Positions 1 through 27,900 of a stretch of DNA of 64,000 bases are shown piece after piece; position 1 is the first letter of the stretch, and every line of letters starts with the position of its first letter. Both the position numbers and the translations under genes were made by a program. This DNA is from Seriola aureovittata (taxonomy: Eukaryota; Chordata; Actinopteri; Carangiformes; Carangidae), in assembly GCF_021018895.1 (NCBI RefSeq), contig NC_079364.1, positions 15,802,385-15,866,384 on the forward strand. The letters run 5' to 3'. Under the pieces are notes generated by a model that saw only the letters and a program-made list of their open reading frames with translations, ran no database searches and was not told the origin of the DNA.

Positions 1-15230
<15,230 letters not shown>

Positions 15231-15965
15231 CAACCCACCCTGTTCCTGGGACCAAGCTTTGACCACGGCACCAGTCGGGCAAACTGAGGGGGAGAGAGGA
15301 CGCATGCCTCGCTACTTTGGACAAAAACTGAAGAGAAAAATCTTTCTAGATGTGTTGTTATTCATTTATTTCATCTTTCACTCCTAGCGAAGTGTTTACA
15401 CAAGGACAGTACGGCTGAGACTGTGGGTTATATTTCTCTTCTCGGTGTGGATCTAGCACTTCTCCCTGGCTGTGCAAATTGACCATCCAGCTGTTTCAGC
15501 ATCATGAGCCCTGAAGGATTATGTTTTTTTTTTTTTTCCCTAATCTTTATGCATGCGGGCCAATCCCTCAGTCCTGATCCATCGACTGGATGCAGGCTCA
15601 TTATTCCTCTCTGCCCATGAAATTCAGCACCTCAACTATGTGTTACTGTGTTCCTTATCTAAAGATCATTTTAAAGATGTTCTGTACAGTGTGTCGCAAT
15701 CAAAATTAGATTGCTCAATTTGAACATGCTGACAATACTTCATTCAGATGTTATAAATGAGTCACAGGAAGTAAAAAGAAGACATGCCGCCTTTTCTCAG
15801 TTCCGACCCATTATAACATTCACCTTCCCTCTTATACCCTGTAAGTCTGTCTGGCTACAGAGCTGGAATTCTTAATTACAGACATTATTTCCAGAGATGC
15901 ACAGATTATAATTTCAAAATCAACCTGCCATGATTTGACACTGGAATAAAACTCCTAATATCTGT
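15231..15965 (+). other. Copine 3' UTR
   Basis: Non-coding sequence from the TAA stop to just past a canonical poly(A) signal, with no intervening better AATAAA. It contains a T tract at 15525-15537. The true cleavage site cannot be read from sequence alone. Confidence 0.6.
15945..15950 (+). terminator. Poly(A) signal AATAAA for copine
   Basis: The first canonical AATAAA after the copine stop codon, about 715 bp downstream, giving a plausible 3' UTR length. Confidence 0.55.
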
Positions 15966-17508
15966 TTCTAAAACTTAAAGCTCTATTCCAATGTGCACCA
16001 GCCATTCTCAACAAACCAAAAACTGCCCTGTAAGACCAATGAATGATGCTACCCCTCCAAAAGCAAGTAATGCTGAGTGTGTTTGGCAGTTACAAGGTAG
16101 AGGTTGCCAAATTAGTGTACTCTGCTTAAAATAATTAGCTAAATAACAATAATTAATTCCCCAGTAATCAGCCCCAAAAAAACAGGTGAGAAAACAGCAG
16201 CAATGGAAATATCTTTGTTTAGGTCTGATGTGTCCCCACTTCTGACCTTGTACATCTGTGAAACTGTAAGAGACATAATAACTTTAACAATGTTTGATAT
16301 TTGCTATAGCTTGAGTTCTTTGACTGCTTTTTTTTCTGTTACAGCTAACAAGTCACAGCCATACAGAGTACACAGGCAAGTCATCAGCTTGCTTGTTGAA
16401 GGGGAAGATGTGTTTGGGTCGCTGTACAATAACAGAAGGTTGCAAACAGCTGCTTTTTCTGATGTTAGCTGCAAACAAAGCCAGGGAAACATTTCTCTCC
16501 AAGAGAAGAAGAATGATCGCACCCTATTTTTGGTCTTTTGTCAAGTGGCTATGGTATAAGCTGTGAAAATCATGCTTTATTGCCAGGTGAATCCTTTTTC
16601 TCTGAATTGTCTGTTATTGTTGTCACCAAGCCACTAAGCCAGTCATCATGCAGGTAGCATTCTTCACATTTTTGCAGTATATTTCATTTTTTCTGCTGCT
16701 TTTTACATGCAATATAATTCTACTCAGTGTTTCATAAGGAATTTGACTGGAGAACATACAGATTAGATCAAATGAAAGCACAAAGCCAGCCACAGTGAGG
16801 GCTGCAACACACAGTAATGCTCATAAAAACAGCTCTGGAATGTGTTATATCAGTTAAATTTACATCAGAATATAAGAAATCTAAAAAAAAACTGTATCAT
16901 TAATATCAAATTATCAAAAGATTTCTTACCATATAATTGGCATTAAATGTTTGCTCATCGTTGTACACGTGCATCTCCAGGACAAACTATTCTGTGAATC
17001 TATTCTTTTTATATTCTATTTTCTATTTCCAAGTAACTCTTGCCTGAAGAATCACTATCTACACGAACAGATGCATTTGATTTTTCTGCTGTTCAGCTTC
17101 ACAGTGGTCACGTATTCAGAAGGCTATAGATTCACATCCACTTACCCTGCCAGACTGTCTTCACAGTGCGGCCTGTAACAGGATATGGGCTCAGTGTTTT
17201 CCAGAGGAACCTGTTAATGCTACACAAAGAGAACCAGAAGCTCTCACTAAGCAGTGAAAACTATTTGCTGTTTTGAGATGCTGTTTTGTTTTCATTGTAA
17301 ATATCTGTATGAATACTAGCGTCTAACTAACCAAGAGAGGAGAGATGATTCAAGTCAAATGTAATTACATTTTCAGGGAGTGCGCAAAATAGTCAAACAA
17401 ACAAGAAAGTAAAAGAGTTGGATAGAGTGAATGTTTTCACAGTTTTGAAAGAGGCATGCTCCTACCATTTAAAGGTTTTTATCACTTATGCAAAGAACCT
17501 TAACACTG

Positions 17509-17529
17509 CCCCCCCCCCCCCCCCCCCCC
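17509..17529. repeat. Poly-C tract (21 C)
   Basis: An uninterrupted run of 21 cytosines, unusual in such AT-rich surroundings. Exact length is likely to be polymorphic or uncertain because of sequencing slippage. Confidence 0.95.
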
Positions 17530-18054
17530 GCTTTATCAAGCTGACTGAACAGCTTATTATCAAGCATCTTTAAGAGCATGAATTTCAAAATATTTCTGTG
17601 GTTTCAATTAAGTATGAACGCCACAAAGTCTCTCAAAGCTAAACAAATTTATTGTAATTCATTTTCTTGTCTTATTTGTTTGCATATAAAAACACATATT
17701 TCACTGTGTTAAAGAAGTACACTTTTTAGACCCAAAGAATGCATAATATCCTCCTTAAAGTGACACATTTTATGAATAAAGCTCAAAACTGGTTGCTCAT
17801 ACCAGAGGTCTGACTGAACAGCATCAACAACAGTAATGCTCCATTGCTTTCACCTTGCAGCATAAACACTGAATAGATGATTTACTGTCTGTTCTAGTAA
17901 TGACTCTATATTTTGTATATTTATTTTGTGTTCTTGCATTTATCTTAAATGGTGTAATTGTGCATCTGAATGTTGACTCATTCTCTTGGCGAGAATCCAA
18001 GCTAACACTGCCATTAAATGCATAGGAAGAATATCTAGTCTTTATAGCCACTCT

Positions 18055-18060
<6 letters not shown>

Positions 18061-18110
<50 letters not shown>
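18061..18110. repeat. (CA)n microsatellite, 50 bp
   Basis: A pure CA array of 25 units, preceded by an imperfect cacata. Confidence 0.98.
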
Positions 18111-18111
<1 letters not shown>

Positions 18112-19601
18112 TCACCCCCAAGCTACAAATATTAATCTGACTTTGATTTGTCCTCTAGAGCTTCAGCAGCCTTCCCCTGATACAGATATTGACTACTCAT
18201 GAATGCACCCTAAACACAGCTAGCTCTGCTGTTGGCTGCTCTCTGAACTCCTTTGAAGATCACAACTACTGAGGGTTCTTCTGTCACTGTGGATCACAGG
18301 ATGAGGCCTATTGATTCAGCAGGCCTAGATTTGGAGCCATACTCAGTTACTTGTAAGTTATGGTGGGACTTTGGTCTCAAGACTGAAGCTCGGCTCCACG
18401 TGGCTGGTTTACAACAGGGAGAAAGAGAAAATGGATGCCACAAATAGGAAATACTCTGCTGGAATAAATAGCATTTGACATTATAGGATTCCTGGTTCTC
18501 AAAAGATTCATAGCGCATAAAATGTGACCAAAAAGTTCCCATTCTTAGATAATAATTACTATCACAAAAAAGTAAAATATTTTGAAAGCTTTGATCTATG
18601 AAAGCAATGTTGTGGTTTCCCATAAACCTTCAGTGGCTACTTAATCTGACTAAATAATAAGGAGTTGCAGATATCAGTCTATACAGTATCTGTTCCTTGA
18701 GGGCAAACCAGCTCACATATTGATATCTAAAAGGCACTGGCACTTCTTCCATGATTCGTGCCTTGGCAATTCACTCCTTGTCCCCTATTACCTGTATCGC
18801 TTTATTGCTACTTTGCCTCAGGTTATGAGCTGCACCAGCTCAAATGGTTCATTACCCCGTACTCTTAACATTTTTATGAAATGTGATTTTACAGTTGAGA
18901 GATGACTGACCTCGAAACATACGCAATTTTATTGCTTTATCTAATACTTTTTTTGTTATTTTAAAAAATTAGTTTTATTATCAAATAAGTAATATAAGAC
19001 TTATAAAATATGTCTTTTCTCAGTTCAAATACCAATATAATGAGTCATTCAAATGTTTCATGCCCTCTTGAGGTTATCTGAATTACAAAATATATTATAA
19101 TATATAATATATGTCTTATGGTAATACATATTAAAGAGTCATGCATCGGTCTTAAATGCCTTGCCAGATTTGCTCTAAACAAATTCCTCTTTGTACCATC
19201 TTTGAAAATTATTTTTTAATTATTATCTTTTTCATTTAGTGTTAAGTTTCATTGCAACCATGTAAAAAATGCTAAAGTATTCAAATAATATCATTGTGTT
19301 TTTGTGTGCAAGAGCTAGCTGAGCCATGTGATGTCGTCACTTTAAACAGCTTCATGAGAAAATACATTCATGTCTTAATGGGAGCCCATCATTTGTGCCA
19401 CAGTGGGGCAGACAACAGTGAGCTGAAACACTGGAGACAATAAGACCACAGTTCATGTGGCCATCTTGCACTGTGGATTAAAACAAAGCTAGGAAGAATC
19501 CATTGAGCTGCTTATTTCCCTTATCTATACTTGCACCATTGTCAGCCAAAATTAACGAGTTATAGGTTTTACACCAAACTAATGTATTTGAAATTTCCCA
19601 T

Positions 19602-19624
19602 ACACACACACACACACATGCACG

Positions 19625-19671
<47 letters not shown>

Positions 19672-19688
19672 CCTCTCTCTCTCTCTCT
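19602..19688. repeat. Compound (CA)n-(CG/GT)-(CA)n-(CT)n microsatellite
   Basis: CA units at 19602-19618, an alternating purine-pyrimidine interruption with CG steps at 19619-19630, CA units to 19669, then CT units at 19672-19688. Confidence 0.95.
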
Positions 19689-20057
19689 TTCACCCATCCA
19701 CTGTTAATCAGAACAAGGTTTGCATCTCAAAAACCTAATATGCAACTGGTGTAACTGCAGCCCTGTGGGTGAGAAGCAGCCCATGCATCATTAATAAATA
19801 TTTGATTTCTTAAAAAAGGATTAAAAGGGATTTATTGCATGCTTACTTTAATTGTTACGATGTGCTGTGCAGTCATTCCTTTGGATTGTATGATATGCTA
19901 ATATGCAAGCCTGCATTTGCACAACCCTCTGTTCTTGTAGTTTACGCTCTCTGTCTTGCAGTTAGGTAAATAAATCTCATCATTTAACTGAAACTGTCTT
20001 GGTGATTTGTTATCTTATTGAATTAAGTTTTAATGATTTTGACAAAAAAATAGACTG

Positions 20058-20063
20058 TATATA

Positions 20064-20095
<32 letters not shown>
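20058..20095. repeat. (TA)n microsatellite
   Basis: An alternating TA tract with one phase slip near 20070. Confidence 0.95.
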
Positions 20096-20416
20096 GTACA
20101 AAGTTTCCAAAATTGAATTCATCTGTATGTTTTTTTGTCATCTTTTTTTCTGATCACTTATTTCTGTGACCAGCTCACTAAATATTTTCTCACTGTACAC
20201 TGTAGGGAAGAATAAAAAGAGATGAGAGAATGACATCGATGTGCTTGATAAAATGTAGGTTATGCGATCATGTACATGTTTGCCCTGTGTGGTTTGGCTG
20301 CTGGTGCTGTGAGCACTTATTGCATGGAAAGAGGGACTGAGCCTACTCTTTTTTTTAATTCCATCAGACAGCTCCTTTCTTTTAACGGCTATTGTTGAGA
20401 GCACTGAATAACGGTT

Positions 20417-20430
20417 GTTTCCATGGTGAC
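20417..20430. promoter_or_regulatory. RFX X-box-like motif
   Basis: GTTTCCATGGTGAC fits the degenerate RFX consensus RYYNYY-N2-RRNRAC at every position. No transcript start is visible nearby, so function as an enhancer element or by chance cannot be separated. Confidence 0.3.
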
Positions 20431-21635
20431 ACCTACTTGTGGGGAGACGTAGACCTTCATTTTTTGTCAGATTCAGGGATAAAGATACAGGATGTGGTGA
20501 GGGCTCTGGGAGGAGGCCATCTGCACATTATTATGAAAAGGAGGAGGCTTTGATTGTGATTGGATTGATGTCCTTCGCAACACCACTGAATGTCCGGCAT
20601 GACTGTGAGCCTCAGGTGAGCTGTGTTCAATATGAACACTTCCTCTTTGTTGCTCTCTCTCTTGCTCTCTTTCCTATAACCCCTTTTGTGCCAGGCTGAC
20701 TGATTTATAGCCACAATTAAAGAACACTCACCACCGCTTAACATTCACAGGCAATAAAATCAACAGCAGGCATGCACCCTCGGACAAGGTGCTGTTGTTT
20801 AGTGGAATCAGCTCATTGCCTCCATGTTATCAGATTAACTTTAGTGCCTTTAAACTCAGCTGGGCTTCCGTAACACTGGTACGGCTGGGAGGTCTAGCTG
20901 GAGGCGCTGTACAAACAGGAAGGACAGAGGACTCATTGCTTTTATTCTCAGTGGCTGGTTGCCTAACGCCTGCCTGTAATGAGGAAATGACTAATAAGAG
21001 ATGGAGAATGGGAAATCTCAGTAGTAATTAGCTGTCTCCTCCTTACCCCGAGGGAACAGAACACACCTTTGAAATGCTTCCAGCAAGCTCCTCTGATGTT
21101 GTCTATCGCATGATTTCTATACCCCAGTCGCCAAGCACATACATGTATATATACACACAAACACGCTTTGAAGGATGAAGTCAAGTTGAGAATAGATCCC
21201 AAATAAATGAGGATGCTTTCGAGACAAGATCCTTGGTGGGTTGCACTATTTTACAAATGCAGCTCATTATAAAAAGGAAAAGTACTCTTAAACTCTACAT
21301 TGCCTCAATAATAATCATCTACTATTATGCTGTACTCCGAGTCAACAGCAGCTTTCTCAGCAACCTTGGTCGGTCATGCATGCAGAAAGCTTGATTGAAG
21401 TGAGTCTATTGAAAGACGTCAATAGATGAGTCATTTAGAATCAAGATTGAGACACACTGATAAGAAAGAAGAGAAGACACAGCTCAACAGGAGACCCACT
21501 AAAAGAGTGGACTGTAGGTGTGATTTTTAGTTGAGTTAAATTGACCCCCGGGGGAAAATGTCGCACTGTCAGGCAATGACATATCATAATCTTGCATTGT
21601 GTCTCACTTACTATCTCACTCTCCTGTTCCTTCAT

Positions 21636-21707
<72 letters not shown>

Positions 21708-21799
21708 GGAGGAAAAAAAAACCCTCACTATTTGCCAACATTTGTGCATCATTTCCTCATCATAATGGGGGAAATTTAAAAATAAATTAAAAAAAAAAG
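20431..21799. other. Intergenic, no gene seen
   Basis: Contains a (CA)n array near its right end and otherwise unremarkable sequence. Short open frames on both strands show no domain. Confidence 0.7.
21637..21705. repeat. (CA)n microsatellite, about 69 bp
   Basis: A pure CA array. The 120-codon open frame crossing it on the minus strand is a repeat artefact. Confidence 0.98.
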
Positions 21800-21905
21800 A
21801 CAAGACTAAGAGACTACAGCCATGCTAGTGGCTTTGTGAGGCTGTAGTTTGCACGGCTTTGAGATAAACACCAACATCAGCATGCTAATACACTCACAGT
21901 GATCC
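21800..21905 (-). repeat. Dispersed teleost repeat R1, copy D (inverted)
   Basis: Reading the minus strand gives the characteristic order of words ending in gctagcatggctgtag and a tail like tcttagtcttg, the same module seen on the plus strand near 31.4 kb. Related copies lie near 30.7, 47.7 and 50.9 kb. Confidence 0.6.
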
Positions 21906-24900
21906 ATGACTGAAATCAAACAGTTTAATCTGCTTGCAATGGCCATAAGCAGCCACCAGTAAGTTGACGTGTCTGTGAGTCTTTAATATTGTGGGTATCA
22001 CGATTAACTGTTTCATTTTATGTCAAAACATCGACAGAGCAAGTTTCAAGAGGGACATAGCTTTTTAGAGTGACTTACTGTAGGCTATGTAGCAGTGTTT
22101 TGGTCTATCATAAGAAAGGTCTTTATGAAGAGGAAACTTACACTTTCCCCTGGAAGTGAGTCCACCTGTCTGCAGAAGAATTAACAGCCTTTTCAGACTA
22201 CAAGACATTCAGATGTGGCTCAGTGACTCTGTGCCATAGACCCAGGCTCCCATGTCTATGCGTCTGACACCCACAGATATAGTTATTTAATTAGGCTCTG
22301 GAGTGTCTTGTTGATCAGCTGGATTGCTCTTGGCTCTCCACAGTAGTCCTCGTGCTACATCAAATCTCCTTCCATAACTGCACAGCTTCGTCTGCTCCAC
22401 TGACAAAACCTCCCACTCTCCTTGACCTGCCACTTGTGTCCACCTGTGAGGATTTTTCCATGTAGTGGAGCTGCAGAATCTGAATGTAATTAGTACAGAT
22501 AGCGAGGGACAACCATCTTATGGCAAAATTTTTATGTGTTGCATTTATTTCACCTGCATGCTTTTCTCTCATTTCTGATGCAACAAAGCAGCCAGAAGGT
22601 CTGTGTTTGAGACATCATCATTATTCATCATAATTCTTGAGGTCAGAAGGCAATGAGAGGTTAGAAGAATACAGTACAGATGCCTGTTAAAAATGAAATC
22701 CATCACTTTTCATGGTTAATAATTAGTTCCATTTTATACCATCTGCTCGGTTGAGTTTTGTTAAGACTGGCACATTTAACTGTGGTTAGACATGTTTATG
22801 TGTTGCCTGCTATTTAGTCTCATTGCTGTGGGCAGCAGCTTGCTAAATTTCAGGCAGATTATTCCAAGAAAGGCTTTTCAAACCACACAGAAATAATATC
22901 GCCAAATCCAATATTCATTCTCTTTTAGCTCTGTTTTTGGTCTCTACCTGAGGTAAATATTTGGTTCTTTAGACCCTTAATGCTCCACTTTGTTCTCTGT
23001 CTGCTTTTTGATGATGTCCAGCTAGCGTACAGAGGGTTTTTTTTAGAGACAAAACAACACTATGAGAACAGTGAAAGAAAACCAAAATAGTAATGTTATG
23101 GACTAGACAGCTGAAACAATGAGTTACAAATCGCTTTAGAGCTGCATAAAGGTTCTAGTGATAAATCTCTGCAAGTTCATCACTACAAGCGACTCCTCTC
23201 ACACTTTTTCTCACTGCCATTTGATAATTTGTTAATATAAGATATTGATTATAGCTGTTTTAAAGATAATGAAATTACTGTAAACAACATAAAAAAGATG
23301 AATGTGTGATGAACGCCCTGCACATATGCTCATGCCTTGGGGAGAGTTATGATTAGGCATTAGTATCATTTTGTCATGAGTCAAACATATTTCTATGGCT
23401 AATGATGTCATCCAGAATATGTAGGCAGCAACAGAGGACCCATGAAGATACAGCACCTGCTAGTGAGCCAGTAAAGCAGAATAACTCAAATGGAAGCATA
23501 ATACAAACTATGAGGAGCAGAGAAGGACAATTTTTCCCTTTGACTTTTCTCATATGGTATGAGATTCTTTCAGTGCTGGAAGATATCAACACATCATACA
23601 ACATTATGATACGAGACTAATTCATGGATAAAAAGAAAGACTTGTTATAATATTGGTGTGTAATATCAATATGTTGGTGGGAGGATGTAGCTAATGCAAG
23701 GCAACAATGAGTCTTTAGAGACATTGCTGAGTTTCTAGTACATGGTTCTGATTGGCAATTATTTGTTAACCAGGTTAAACGGGCTTGTGTACACACTCAT
23801 GCTAACCGTGGGAGTCAGCATTAAGACTGTACAGTTGTTCACATTTTCACAGTTATTATGATTCATTAAATGGAACTGTGAGTTGGTGGTGCAGTTCAAC
23901 ATTCAGGTTTCATGATTAGAGGGCACTGAACAAATTGTTATGTGCAATTTTCACTCAAATGTAATTTGTATACGACCTCAAGTAAAGTTTGGTTAAAATT
24001 ATGGTGAAACTATATTAGCTCATGTCGTGGAAGTATAATATCTGAACAGTGCCATCTCTTTAGTTGGGTATTAATTTGTCTCGTTCCCACAGATAAGTGG
24101 CTGACAGTGTGACCTCATGTTCAGACGTTTTCCAGCTCCACTGGAGATTAGTAAATCTGTCAGCCATAAAAAATGTCACCAGTGTCAGGTCCGTTGGCTA
24201 AACGAGAGATAGCTTTCTCCGACACATTTAACAGTCACATGGTACTCTCTGTCTTGACACCTTCTGACTGAGGCATACAATGCATAATCGGATAAAGCGG
24301 ATTCACCAATATATAAATCACAAAAACGTAATGAGGAAATGTTAATGTATGTGTCTGGCAAGTTACATACATATTAGTAAAATGCTCATCGACAACGTGT
24401 AATTTGTTTTCTGCCAAAATATCCAATCTTGATATATGTATAATATCCACTCCTAGTCACACTATTAAAATTTATATGGTTATGTTTAGGCGACAAGAGC
24501 ACTTTGTTTAAAGCTAGGAAAAGATCACAATCTTGGTTTATTACAGGAAATTTTTGCAGTGACTTGAGATACAATGTTTACCTTAGCGTTAGCTCTTCTG
24601 CTCAGGATGTGAGCTCCGAACTCACTCAAAAAAGAAAAAAACAACAACTAAAACACTGTCTCTGGACATAGTCCAGGTAGATATTATGTTGGCCAACACA
24701 ACAAAGCTGTGAAACCAATTAAGAAATGTATAAACATAATTTTCTAGAAGACAGGGTTGTCCTTGTCCTGAAACACAATGTTTTTTAGAGGAGTAACACA
24801 TTTATATTCCTCCATCAAGTATAAAAGTAATGTTGTGCGTCAACTCACAATATTACTTTACAGAAGTCATAACTGTTGCTCTCTTATCAGAAAATGACAT

Positions 24901-27900
24901 CTCTTATGGACTAAATGCTATTATAGGACTTTTAGCTAAAGAAAAAAAGGCAGCGTGCATCTGTGATTCAGCACAAACCAGCCACAGACAATTAGAAACT
25001 TTTTTTTACTTCTTAGTCATAACTGAATAAATCATTTGATATATTTTAAGACAGATATGTGCATAACATCAAACAAAGATAATAAAAATAGTAAAAATAG
25101 AGGCTTGTTATTTTTACATGTTGATTTCTTTGTCAGTCTGAACAAATATTTTAAATTTTTAAATTTGTGGTATGTTATTTAAGCTCTTCCTTGTCCTGGT
25201 GGTCTGGTCCTAAGGTCACATTGTGATGCAAGATCCTCCACATTTATTGATCTCAAGTTGTTTTACGAGAAAGCCAGTCGTACTCATGAGACAAGTCACA
25301 AAACACTGTGTTTGAATTGTGTTTGTGAACATTTTGAATTGATTAGTGATGTCATTTAACTAAAACTTTCTCTCAATGGCTGTTTTATCAGTTTCTGTAT
25401 GTTTTCTTTTCCTGATGTTGTGTTGAAATGTCTGTTATCTCACTGGACCCATGAAACAGTTTTCCATTGATTAGTAATGTAATCTAAGACCTTAACTCTT
25501 TCCTAATGTTGCATCAGAATTTGAGGTGGCTTGCTGAATTCCTGAGTTAGGTATGTATTGATCTGTGCTGTCTTTAAAGACCCTCACCCCTACATCCCTC
25601 CCCCGTGGGTGGGCTTGTTTTTTTGCAAAAGGAAGTGGGTCCGTGATGGATGTTTACAATAAACAGTTGATGCTGGACAGTGTGAGAAATAATGTCACAC
25701 TTCGATTCAAGTTGTAATAAATCTGAATTACTCTTTACGCTTTTGTATTTGGGCTAATTTAACCAAACATAATGCATCTCCTGTGAATCGTCTCAAATGA
25801 ATTAACAGAATGTACTGAATGTATTGAGTGGATTTTAGCAGGTGTTGTTAAGAGACACCTGTCACATACACAGTTAATGTAACCAGCCTTAGGAGGATTA
25901 TAGATGGGTCAAGAAGATGTGATTACATCTCAGTCATTGGTCTCTTTGTCCATCAATCAGTCAATCAGTCTAATCAATACCCTAAGCCACACTTTAAAAG
26001 ACACCTTAGTGCGCTCAATGAATTGATGCTTTTAAATAGGATTGAACCAAAATGGCTTTTTTTGTATTTGTTTCTGGCCATGTCATTGGTGATATGACAT
26101 TAATGTAGTTGTGTACTTTAGTACTTTAACAATGACATGGAAAGACAAGAACGTGTGTTTGCTGTTGCCTAGTTTATACCAATGAGAGAAATTAACAAAA
26201 AGAAAAAAATCGTGTGTTGCAAACCATTCTCTCTGCTTTTGAATGAGAGGACAATTTACAACCCCACTGCCTCTGTAGAAGATAAATGGACTTAATTTTG
26301 TCTGGTGCTCAGCCTGCATGGCCACATTGCCCAACCAACAAATGGGCATGGAACAAACTAAAGGAGAGAGACACCGATATAGAAATATAGATATGAGTAA
26401 TGTTCATGAGAATAATCCAAAGCAATGAATGGTTAAATTGCCTTATTATTAACCTTGTTAGACATTTACTTACATTTACCTTATACTGCAAAAGCAGAGC
26501 AGAGGTTTCTGCTACAGCTTCACCTACTTACAAGATGCATGGAGAATGTCAAAACTCAAAAGCTGGTCAAAACTCCAGCAACACTTATAGAATAGAACAA
26601 CATTATTGTTAGACCAACAATAATCTGGTTCATCTGGTTCATTCATACAAAAATAAACAGGAGATATAATCCCAGAAAAGGGGATTTTTTTCTCTAACCT
26701 AAACCTGACAGAGTTCAGGTTCCTGGGGTCTCTACAACATTACTGTATCAAATCCAGTAAATCACTAGATATTTGAATTTTTTTTCTGTAATTCGGTTCT
26801 GTTTATTATGTAAATACAGTGCAATGTAACAAAAAAAGACAGGAGACAAAATGTTAAACAAAATCGTTTTCACAGTGAAACAAGCCTGTCTGTTACAATA
26901 TTTGACCTGGACTCTGACCTGAATTGTTCATTCACAAATTCTACTGGTTAGATGATCATGGGCTATAAAATAAATGGTAATATCCTAATTTGATCCCTGA
27001 TTTGGCTACTCTGAAAACTGATATTTACTATTTATAGATCTTATTTAAACTCAGGAGCTAAAAACACAGATAATAGCAATGTAATAAAGTGGGGAAAAAT
27101 GATCTCTGCCCAGTCTCCATCCAAGCATGTAAAGAGGAAAAGCCTATTAAAGACGAGAGTTGATCTCGGTCATAACAGTGTGAATCTAATTGAACATTAT
27201 TATGAGCACGGGCAGACGTTCTTCATTGTTCTGCTGACCTTTTTTGATTAAAATTATGACGGCAGTCTCTTTAACTGGCTTTTGTGTCAGTATAATCAAC
27301 CTTTTGTCCTGTTGTCACCTATTGTACTAAGCAGGTTTCATTACTTGACTCAGAATTTTGTGTTTAAACTTTTACAACAGATGCACAGGATATTCCGTTT
27401 AATTAAAAGTAGAGCCATGCCACAATAATGGGTAAACGTGATGAGATAGATAAGATAACACTCGGGAGAATGCTTAGGGAAATGCACATTAAAGCAGCAG
27501 AGAGACAGACCTAGAGGTAAGACAGTAGATAAAGACCTATTTTAATTAAACTATCAAAACCAATAAGAAACTACAGAAATAAGATAGATGACATTCAAAA
27601 ATGTGATATAATATATACATTATATATACCTTAGATAAATGACTTGTCCAAATACTTGTGTGAAAGAAATCCTGTAACCTAACTCTGCCAGCCATGTGAG
27701 TAGGATATACAGTGTGAGTATATAGTTAAAGGTATGAGCAATAAATACAATATGCATAATAACACACACACAGAGCAGTTGTATTGGGTTGCATTAGAAT
27801 GTACACGTGTACCGAATAATGTGACCACTGTGTGAGTTTATATTAATGTGTTCAGTCAGTAATAATACAATGCATGAAATATATACTGTATAATAGAAAA

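Larger units (their letters stand above)
15966..20400. other. Intergenic, no gene seen
   Basis: AT-rich sequence downstream of the copine gene. It contains a poly-C tract, two (CA)n arrays and a (TA)n array, listed separately. Open frames, including one of 118 codons at 16203-16559, have no recognisable motif and low-complexity composition. Confidence 0.7.

Noticed and set aside
16203..16559. 118-codon plus-strand open frame
   Set aside because: No domain, no splice context, low-complexity AT-rich composition, and an overlapping 72-codon frame on the other strand.
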